From Planctomycetaceae bacterium (GTDB lineage Bacteria; Planctomycetota; Planctomycetia; Pirellulales; Thermoguttaceae): a stretch of 9,580 nucleotides of DNA. Positions 1 through 5,957 of this stretch are shown piece by piece. The notes below the pieces were generated by a model that was not told the origin of the DNA, did not search any database, and saw nothing but the letters and a program-made list of their open reading frames with translations. The stretch is taken from contig WRCR01000130.1 in the NCBI GenBank assembly GCA_009783865.1, positions 1-9,580 on the forward strand, given 5' to 3'. Position 1 is the first letter of the stretch. Every line of letters begins with the position of its first letter. Position numbers and translations under genes: made by a program.

Positions 1-822
1 CCCCAGTTCCCGTGAGCGCAGTGTTGCGGCTTCAACCGCATCAATCAACGCCGCACGAAGGCCGCTGCGCTCAAGTGAATGAACACCGCTGATTGTAGTC
101 CCCCGCGGACTGCAAACCTTGTCCTTCAACACCGCCGGATGTTCTCCCGTTTGCAAAACAACCTTCGCCGCTCCTAAAACCGTTTGCGCCGCTAATTTCT
201 GCGCCGTCTCCCGCGATAAACCCATCTTAACGCCGCCGTCCGCCATCGCTTCTATCACCATATAAACAAAAGCGGGACCGCTGCCCGACAAACCGGTGAC
301 CGCATCAAGTTGCCGTTCAGGAAACTGGAGCGCAATACCGACAGCCGACAGAAGTTCCTCCGCCGCAAACGCATCTTCCTTGGTTGCGCCTTCGGAAACA
401 CAGAAGCCGCTTGCACTTTCACCGGCAAGACACGCAACATTCGGCATTACCCGAATAAGCCGCGCCGAAGTTCCGAGTTCTTTCAAGTAATGCGAAATCG
501 GAATACCGGCAATAATCGTTATCCAAAGAATTGACTTTCCGCCGCTCGCCTTGTTTTTTGCGCGCAACGGCGTTAGTTCGCGGAATACATCACCCATCTG
601 CTGCGGCTTCACAGAAAGAAAAATTACCTCGCAGACGGCATATAATTCTATGATGGACGGCAGCGCAGTTGCTCCGCTTTCGGAAACAAACCGCTGAACA
701 CTTTGCGGGTTGATGTCATAACCGAAAACATTTTGTGCCGATACGATATTTTTTTGTATCACACTTTTGGCTAATGCCGCTGCCATTTGCCCGGCACCGA
801 TAAATCCGATTTTCTTGTCCAT
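1..822 (-). CDS. proC: Pyrroline-5-carboxylate reductase, C-terminal end cut by window edge
   Basis: ProC reduces 1-pyrroline-5-carboxylate to L-proline with NAD(P)H, the last step of proline synthesis, in the cytoplasm. I translated this frame by hand: 274 codons from the ATG at 822 to base 1, with no stop. The N-terminus MDKKIGFIGAGQMAAAL is the Rossmann dinucleotide-binding loop (GAGQMA). VMPN lies near residue 126. TGLSGSGPAFVY near residues 175-186 and KDKVCSPRGTTISG near 234-247 are the family's conserved C-terminal substrate-binding and dimerisation motifs. The last visible residues, DAVEAATLRSRELG, are where ProC proteins normally end, so only a few codons should be missing; the E. 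coli enzyme is about 269 residues. The usual SPGGTT reads SPRGTT here, a mild variant. The start is chosen because the Rossmann strand begins directly after it. No clear Shine-Dalgarno precedes it. It lies 70 bases downstream of uvrA on the same strand. Confidence 0.97.
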   Translation of the reverse strand, partial: MDKKIGFIGAGQMAAALAKSVIQKNIVSAQNVFGYDINPQSVQRFVSESGATALPSIIELYAVCEVIFLSVKPQQMGDVFRELTPLRAKNKASGGKSILWITIIAGIPISHYLKELGTSARLIRVMPNVACLAGESASGFCVSEGATKEDAFAAEELLSAVGIALQFPERQLDAVTGLSGSGPAFVYMVIEAMADGGVKMGLSRETAQKLAAQTVLGAAKVVLQTGEHPAVLKDKVCSPRGTTISGVHSLERSGLRAALIDAVEAATLRSRELG

Positions 823-892
823 AGTTAGTAAAGTGTTATAATGATTGATGTTTTAACAAAAGTTATAATAAAAGCGTTAGTTAATTTAACCG
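823..892 (-). promoter_or_regulatory. AT-rich uvrA-proC intergenic gap, possible proC promoter
   Basis: This 70-base gap is far richer in A and T than the genes on either side. Reading towards proC it holds two TATAAC boxes (complements of 862-867 and 835-840), each five of six matches to a sigma70 -10 element, but neither has a convincing -35 box at 16-18 bases. Small AT-only inverted repeats are present: GTTAA-T-TTAAC at 880-890, and TTTTAAC / GTTATAA at 851-868 with one mismatch. They are too weak to call a terminator. The gap may carry a proC promoter, or proC may be read through from uvrA. The gap is also far too short to hide the missing fourth UvrA ATPase domain. Confidence 0.3.
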
Positions 893-3800
893 TTAATTTC
901 TTGTTGGACATTCCATCGCCTCATTCGGTGTAATACGGCGTGAAGTCGGTATCGGCACCGTCTTCTTTCCGCTCAAATACGGACCAGTTACAGAGTCCGC
1001 CTGTTTTTCGATTTGTTTCGGAGTTCCCGCCGCGACAATCTTCCCGCCGTTCTTGCCCGCCTTAGGTCCGAAATCCAAAACATAATCGGAATGTCCGATA
1101 ATGCCGCGGTCGTGTTCCACAACAACCAGCGTGTTGCCCAAATCCCGCAGCATTTTCAAAGCGTTTATGAGCCGCTGATTGTCCCGCGGATGCAGTCCGA
1201 TAGTCGGCTCATCTAAAACATAAAGCACACTAACCAAGCCGCTGCCGATTTGAGCGGCAAGACGTATCCGCTGCATTTCGCCGCCTGACAAAGTCGGTGC
1301 GCCGCGTCCGAGCGTGATATAATCCAAGCCGACATTCACAAGGAAACGCAGCCGGTTCTTGACTTCATCAATCAAATCGCCGGATACCTGCCGTTCCGTT
1401 TCGCTCGGTTTCCATTGTTCAAACCAGCGCAGAAGATTTGCCAGCGACATGCGGGCTAACTGGTCCATTGTCTTGCCGTTGAATCTAACAGCGGAAGCGT
1501 CATCCCGCAACCGGCTTCCCAAACAAACGCCGCATTCGACTTCTTCAATCGTAACATTCATCTGATAGCGCAGTTGCGGCACCAAACGCATCGCCTCATC
1601 AACCGCCGGATATAACCCCCTGTATTGAAAGCAAAACTCAAAGGGCTGTACTTCATCGGACGAATTTGTCATTTCGATTTTACAAGCGAACCATTCCGTT
1701 CCCGTCCCATGATATATCAACCGCTTGAATCGGGCATCGAGTTGGTCAAACGGTACATCAATCGGTATTTCGGTCTTTTCAGAAAATGCTTTCAACATCG
1801 CTTGAAACAAATTTGTATTAGTATCGGGGAAGAGCCGAACAGCACCCTGTGCCAGCGTCAATTTAGCATCGCGCAGGAACACTGCCGGACTTGCGCCCTG
1901 CTGCACACCGAGACCTTCGCAGGAAGGACACCAGCCCAACGGCGAGTTAGACGAAAAGTTGTGCGGAGATAACCGCTCAAAACTTCGACCGCAGGAACCG
2001 CACGCTAAATGCTGACTGTGAACTCGCCGTTTCCATTGCTGCTCCGGTACATTTTCTTCCGCTTGAATGATATGAACCACACCTTTGCCGAAAGTAAGTG
2101 CTGTCTCCACACTATCCGCAATTCTCATTCGGGCTGATGTCGTATCATGTTCATCTTTTAATACGATTCTATCAATCACCAACTCGATGCTGTGTTTTCT
2201 CCGCCGGTCAATTTCCGGTAAAACGGTCTTTTCGTCAAGCGTATAGGTTTTGCCGTTGATTCTCACGCGGGAAAAACCATCGCTGCGAATCTTTTTCCAA
2301 AGGTCTTCGTAGGAACTTCCGACATCAATATTGAGCGGTGCGGCTATCAGCAAACGCTGCTGTTCCGCCGCTGCATATGTCGTCTTTCCTGCCTTGCTTT
2401 TTACTTTGTTTTCGAGGGGCAAAAGTATTTTGGCGATGATTTCGTCAAGCGTCTGATTGCCGATGGAAATACTGCAATGCGGACAATACGGAACACCAAG
2501 CCGCGCAAAGAGAACCCGAAGATAATCCTGTATTTCCGTGATAGTACCAACGGTGCTTCGCGGTGAATGTGATGCTGTCTTCTGCTCAATCGCAATCGCC
2601 GGTGAAAGTCCTTCGATATGCTCTACCCGCGGCTTCTGCAACTGTCCGATAAACTGCCGCGCATAACTCGATAAACTTTCGACATACCGCCGCTGCCCTT
2701 CGGCATAAATTGTGTCCATTGCCAGCGAGGACTTGCCGCTGCCGGAAGGTCCGCTGCAAACCGTGATTTGGTTTCGGGGAATCTCCGCCGAAACACACTT
2801 GAGATTATGTTCTTCGGCACCGCGAATAATAATCGAACCGATGCCCGTCTTGCTTTTCGCAGTTGCTTTGCCGCTCTTCTTTACAACGGACTTGCTTTTG
2901 ATTGGACGGTCAGCAAATACCCTTTGCAGTGCTTGTTTCGTATATGAATGTTCGCACTTCATTATATCTTCGGGCGTTCCCTGCGCAGTGATATAGCCGC
3001 CGTCTTCTCCGCCTTCGGGTCCCATGTCGATAATCCAGTCCGCTGTTTTGATGACATCGAGATTATGTTCAACAACAAGAACCGTGTTGCCGTTGTTAAC
3101 AAACTCGTGGAGAACACTCAACAGCATATTTATATCCGCAAAATGCAAGCCGGTAGTCGGTTCATCAAGAAGATATAAGGTCTTGCCGGTACTGCGTTTA
3201 ACAAGTTCGCGGGCAAGTTTAATCCGTTGCGCCTCACCGCCGGAAAGAGTCGGCGATGGCTGCCCAAGTTTCATATAACCGAGACCCACCCTGTCAAGCA
3301 TCGTCAGATATTGATTGATGCGCGGAATGTTTTCGAAATGCTTCAACGCTTCTTCAACGTCCATGTTGAGAACTTGGTCAATCGACTTTCCCTTATAAAG
3401 AACGGAAAGCGTTTCGTGATTAAATCTGCGTCCTTCACAAGCGGAACAAGTTACATAGACATCAGCAAGAAAATCCATTTCGAGTTTCTGCACCCCGCGT
3501 CCTTCACATGCTTCGCACCTGCCGCCGCGGACATTGAAACTGAAACGCCCCGATGCATATCCTCTCGCTTTTGCTTCCGGCAACTGTGAAAACAGATTGC
3601 GTATCTCATCGAAGACCTTTATGTAAGTTGCCGGATTGGAATGTGAACCGCGCCCTATCGGCGATTGATTTATATCAATCATCTTATCGAGATGCTCGAT
3701 GCCTTCGATACATTTGTGCTGTCCCGGTTCGCCGCAGCCGCGATTCAAATCACGGTTAAGTGCTTCCGCAAGAATATCATTGACGAGTGAACTCTTTCCG

Positions 3801-5830
3801 CTGCCGCTGACACCGGTAATACAGATAAAAGCCCCCAGCGGTATTGCGACATCAACGTTCTTCAGATTGTTGTGCGTTGCACCGCGTATAATTAGTTGCC
3901 GCTGTGGGTCAACCGCTCTCCGCTTTTCCGGTATAGGAATGAATTCTTTACCGTCAAGATATTTTTTCGTGATAGATGCTTCGGTATTGGTAACAATTTC
4001 GCCGCCGTGAATACCGGGACCGGGTCCGAAATCAACGAGAGTATCCGCAGACCGCATCGTGTCTTCATCGTGTTCGACAACAATCACGGTGTTGCCTAAA
4101 TCACGAAGTTTTTTCAAGGTTGAAATCAATCGCTCGTTGTCCCGCGGATGCAGTCCGATGGACGGTTCGTCAAGAATATACAGCACACCGGTTAAACCGC
4201 TGCCGATTTGACTCGCAAGACGTATCCGCTGCATCTCACCGCCGGATAAAGTCGGTGCGCCGCGTCCGAGCGAAAGATATTCAAGTCCGACGTTCAACAA
4301 GAACCCGATGCGGTTACGGATTTCCTTGAGCAACTCCGCCGCTATGATTTGTCCCGACTCCGATAAATTCACGGCGGAGAAAAATTCGTACAGTTTGTTA
4401 ATCGGCAAGTTGCATACTTCGGGCAGCGTTAAGTTTCTTTTCACATCTTTGAAAGCAGGCGAAGCGGTTTCAATACGAAAAGAGCGTGCCTGTTCATTGA
4501 GCCGATGTCCTTTGCAGAAAACGCAGTGCTGAACCCGCATATATTTTTCCATAGCGAGTTTCTGCATCTTGCTTTTGGTGCCTTCGTATTGCGCCAGCAT
4601 TTTCGGAATGATGCCTTCATATTTTCCGCCCCATTTATGTCCGATAGAACCGTTTTTCCAAGTGAAAACGATGTGCTGGTCGCCGGTCCCCCAAAGAAGT
4701 ATTTCGCGGACTTTTTCCGGTAATTCCTCCCAAGCGGTTTCGAGAACCGAGTCCTTTGGCAGGTTATAAATTTTTTCGATTGTCTCCGCAACACCGCTGA
4801 AAATATGCCGCCGCCAGCGTCCTAATTCTTTCCATTTGCCGATGGGTTCGATGCAGCCCTGCTGGAACGATTTCGTTGCATCGGGAATCAACAAGTCCTC
4901 GGCGAAGCCGTGTGTTTCGCCTAATCCGTTGCAATGCGGACACATGCCCCGCGGCGTGTTGAAACTGAACAACTGCGGACTCGGCGGCTCGAAACTGATA
5001 CCGCAATCAACACAAGCATAATCCGCCGAAAAGGATATTTCCGTACTTGCTAATGTTTCGGTCTCTGATTTATTGCGATTGCGGCTTTGTTTGTTTTGTG
5101 TTTCGTCTTCATCAAGTACAACGATTAAATTTCCGCTGCCGATTTCCAATGCCTGTTCAACGGTCTCGGCTAAGCGGTCGCGATTATCAATGCCGGTCTG
5201 CACAAGGCGGTCGATGACAACTTCGATTTCATGCCGCATTTGCCGGTCTAATTTCAAGTCATCGGTTAAGTGAATAAAATTGCCGTCAACTCTTGCGCGA
5301 AGATAACCTTGCTTCAGCAAGTCGGAAAACAGGTCTTTGAATTCGCCTCGTTGACCGCGGACAAGCGGCGCAAGTATTTGAAACCGGATATTGAGCGGCA
5401 GCGTTTCAATGCGGTCAATGATTTGTTGTCGGGTTTGTGCGGTTATTGGTTTGCCGCATTTCGGACAATAGCCGCTTGAGACCCTTGCGTAAAGAACACG
5501 CAGAAAATCGTAAATCTCGGTAACGGTTCCGACAGTGCTTCGGACGTTATGTCCGCCGGCTTTTTGTGAAATTGAAATTGCCGGACTTAAGCCGGTGATT
5601 TGGTCGGCATCGGGCTTCGGTAATTGACCGAGGAATTGACGCGCATAACTCGATAAACTTTCGATGTATCGGCGCTGCCCTTCGGCATAAAGGGTATCGA
5701 AAGCGAGCGAACTCTTTCCGCTGCCGGAGACACCGGTAAAGCAAATCAGATGATTGCGCGGCAATGTGAGATTGACATTGCGCAAGTTGTGTTCTCTTGC
5801 GCCTTTAACGATAATATCTGAAGTTGACAT
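893..5830 (-). CDS. uvrA: Tandem-fused UvrA excinuclease subunit with three ABC ATPase domains
   Basis: UvrA is the ABC-type ATPase that finds bulky DNA lesions and loads UvrB in nucleotide excision repair. At 1645 residues this is far longer than an ordinary UvrA of about 940, because it is a fusion. Copy 1 (residues 1-972) is complete. NBD-I has Walker A GVSGSGKS at 33-40, LSGGE at 528-532 and LDEP at 553-556. NBD-II has Walker A at 673-680, LSGGE at 862-866 and LDEP at 888-891. Cysteine pairs lie at 273/276 with 297/300, at 436/439, and at 772/775 with 795/798, the last being the DNA-contacting zinc module. A lysine- and serine-rich linker spans about 975-998. Copy 2 (999-1628) repeats only the first half: Walker A GPSGSGKS at 1027-1034, UvrB-binding-type segment about 1125-1255, cysteine pairs 1277/1280, 1301/1304 and 1433/1436, LSGGE 1514-1518, LDEP 1539-1542. 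It stops where NBD-II should start. The start is supported by MSTSDIIVKGAREHNLRNV, the normal UvrA N-terminus; the SD is weak (GGA, 5 bases upstream). Confidence 0.98.
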   Translation of the reverse strand: MSTSDIIVKGAREHNLRNVNLTLPRNHLICFTGVSGSGKSSLAFDTLYAEGQRRYIESLSSYARQFLGQLPKPDADQITGLSPAISISQKAGGHNVRSTVGTVTEIYDFLRVLYARVSSGYCPKCGKPITAQTRQQIIDRIETLPLNIRFQILAPLVRGQRGEFKDLFSDLLKQGYLRARVDGNFIHLTDDLKLDRQMRHEIEVVIDRLVQTGIDNRDRLAETVEQALEIGSGNLIVVLDEDETQNKQSRNRNKSETETLASTEISFSADYACVDCGISFEPPSPQLFSFNTPRGMCPHCNGLGETHGFAEDLLIPDATKSFQQGCIEPIGKWKELGRWRRHIFSGVAETIEKIYNLPKDSVLETAWEELPEKVREILLWGTGDQHIVFTWKNGSIGHKWGGKYEGIIPKMLAQYEGTKSKMQKLAMEKYMRVQHCVFCKGHRLNEQARSFRIETASPAFKDVKRNLTLPEVCNLPINKLYEFFSAVNLSESGQIIAAELLKEIRNRIGFLLNVGLEYLSLGRGAPTLSGGEMQRIRLASQIGSGLTGVLYILDEPSIGLHPRDNERLISTLKKLRDLGNTVIVVEHDEDTMRSADTLVDFGPGPGIHGGEIVTNTEASITKKYLDGKEFIPIPEKRRAVDPQRQLIIRGATHNNLKNVDVAIPLGAFICITGVSGSGKSSLVNDILAEALNRDLNRGCGEPGQHKCIEGIEHLDKMIDINQSPIGRGSHSNPATYIKVFDEIRNLFSQLPEAKARGYASGRFSFNVRGGRCEACEGRGVQKLEMDFLADVYVTCSACEGRRFNHETLSVLYKGKSIDQVLNMDVEEALKHFENIPRINQYLTMLDRVGLGYMKLGQPSPTLSGGEAQRIKLARELVKRSTGKTLYLLDEPTTGLHFADINMLLSVLHEFVNNGNTVLVVEHNLDVIKTADWIIDMGPEGGEDGGYITAQGTPEDIMKCEHSYTKQALQRVFADRPIKSKSVVKKSGKATAKSKTGIGSIIIRGAEEHNLKCVSAEIPRNQITVCSGPSGSGKSSLAMDTIYAEGQRRYVESLSSYARQFIGQLQKPRVEHIEGLSPAIAIEQKTASHSPRSTVGTITEIQDYLRVLFARLGVPYCPHCSISIGNQTLDEIIAKILLPLENKVKSKAGKTTYAAAEQQRLLIAAPLNIDVGSSYEDLWKKIRSDGFSRVRINGKTYTLDEKTVLPEIDRRRKHSIELVIDRIVLKDEHDTTSARMRIADSVETALTFGKGVVHIIQAEENVPEQQWKRRVHSQHLACGSCGRSFERLSPHNFSSNSPLGWCPSCEGLGVQQGASPAVFLRDAKLTLAQGAVRLFPDTNTNLFQAMLKAFSEKTEIPIDVPFDQLDARFKRLIYHGTGTEWFACKIEMTNSSDEVQPFEFCFQYRGLYPAVDEAMRLVPQLRYQMNVTIEEVECGVCLGSRLRDDASAVRFNGKTMDQLARMSLANLLRWFEQWKPSETERQVSGDLIDEVKNRLRFLVNVGLDYITLGRGAPTLSGGEMQRIRLAAQIGSGLVSVLYVLDEPTIGLHPRDNQRLINALKMLRDLGNTLVVVEHDRGIIGHSDYVLDFGPKAGKNGGKIVAAGTPKQIEKQADSVTGPYLSGKKTVPIPTSRRITPNEAMECPTRN
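1179..1314 (-). repeat. uvrA internal duplication, copy 2 signature/Walker B block
   Basis: This block encodes LGRGAPTLSGGEMQ through LDEPTIGLHPRDNQRLI of the third ATPase domain. It is collinear without gaps with 4137-4272, the same block of the first ATPase domain, 2958 bases away. My hand alignment gives 115 identical bases of 136, including uninterrupted matches of 23 bases (1179-1201) and 25 bases (1290-1314). It reflects the internal gene duplication, kept similar by protein constraint or gene conversion. Confidence 0.85.
2837..2908 (-). other. Linker joining the two UvrA copies
   Basis: This segment encodes residues about 975-998 of the fused UvrA, rich in lysine, serine, alanine and threonine (for example KSKSVVKKSGKATAKSKTG). 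It follows the normal C-terminal end of copy 1 (HSYTKQALQRVF) and ends just before the copy 2 N-terminus (SIIIRGAEEHNLK). No stop or frameshift is present, so the fusion is a single open frame. The composition suggests a flexible basic tether that could contact DNA; this role is inferred. Confidence 0.75.
4137..4272 (-). repeat. uvrA internal duplication, copy 1 signature/Walker B block
   Basis: Partner of 1179-1314, encoding the LSGGEMQRIRLA to LDEPSIGLHPRDNERLI block of the first ATPase domain (residues about 521-565). Identity is 115 of 136 bases by hand alignment. A further near-identical pair lies at the Walker A and SYARQF region: 24 bases at 5641-5664 match 2659-2682 exactly. Confidence 0.85.
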
Positions 5831-5852
5831 ATTGTTCCGCTATGTGATTTTT

Positions 5853-5876
5853 CCGGTTTTCCTTAAGGAATTCCGG
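5853..5876. promoter_or_regulatory. Imperfect 24-bp palindrome upstream of uvrA
   Basis: The left arm CCGGTTTTCCTT and right arm AAGGAATTCCGG pair in ten of twelve positions around a central TTAA, with the two mismatches adjacent. It lies 23 to 46 bases upstream of the uvrA start codon, inside the presumed leader. TTCCGGTT also occurs as a direct repeat at 5851-5858 and 5871-5878, exactly 20 bases apart, which would place both on nearly the same helix face. It could be an operator for a dimeric regulator or an mRNA hairpin. It does not resemble the enterobacterial LexA box. Confidence 0.4.
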
Positions 5877-5881
5877 TTAGG

Positions 5882-5904
5882 AAATTCCCATTTTCGGGGA
5901 ATTT
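5882..5904. repeat. Perfect 8-bp inverted repeat upstream of uvrA
   Basis: AAATTCCC at 5882-5889 and GGGAATTT at 5897-5904 are perfect inverted copies around a 7-base loop. There is no T-run after the stem on either strand, so an intrinsic terminator is unlikely. It overlaps the transcription start predicted for the candidate uvrA promoter, which would suit a repressor site or a leader hairpin. Confidence 0.45.
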
Positions 5905-5908
5905 ACTA

Positions 5909-5936
5909 ATTTTACCGAAAAAGAAAAATTCGGCAA
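5909..5936 (-). promoter_or_regulatory. uvrA: Candidate sigma70-type promoter for uvrA
   Basis: On the minus strand TTGCCG (complement of 5931-5936) is followed after 16 bases by TAAAAT (complement of 5909-5914). These are four-of-six and five-of-six matches to the -35 and -10 consensus. Transcription would start near 5902, leaving a leader of about 70 bases that carries both inverted repeats described here. The spacer also contains CCGAA / TTCGG (5915-5919 and 5929-5933), a weak 5-bp hairpin that could instead act at the end of the upstream gene's transcript. The consensus match is suggestive only, since this organism's promoter preferences are unknown. Confidence 0.35.
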
Positions 5937-5957
5937 GAGCAAAAATGCTGTTTTCAT

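Noticed and set aside
823..892. A hidden remnant of the fourth UvrA ATPase domain
   Set aside because: The gap is 70 AT-rich bases with no resemblance to IIRGATHNNL-type coding sequence, and proC starts directly after it.
3227..3589. 120-codon plus-strand frame, and a 115-codon one at 1625-1972
   Set aside because: Both are antisense to conserved UvrA coding sequence, and no ribosome-binding site or domain supports them.
5882..5904. Intrinsic terminator after the DUF2339 gene
   Set aside because: The stem is perfect but AT-rich at the base and no T-run follows on either strand, so I report it only as an inverted repeat.
5831..5957. LexA/SOS operator upstream of uvrA
   Set aside because: I searched by eye for CTGT-N8-ACAG and GAAC-N4-GTTC on both strands and found neither.
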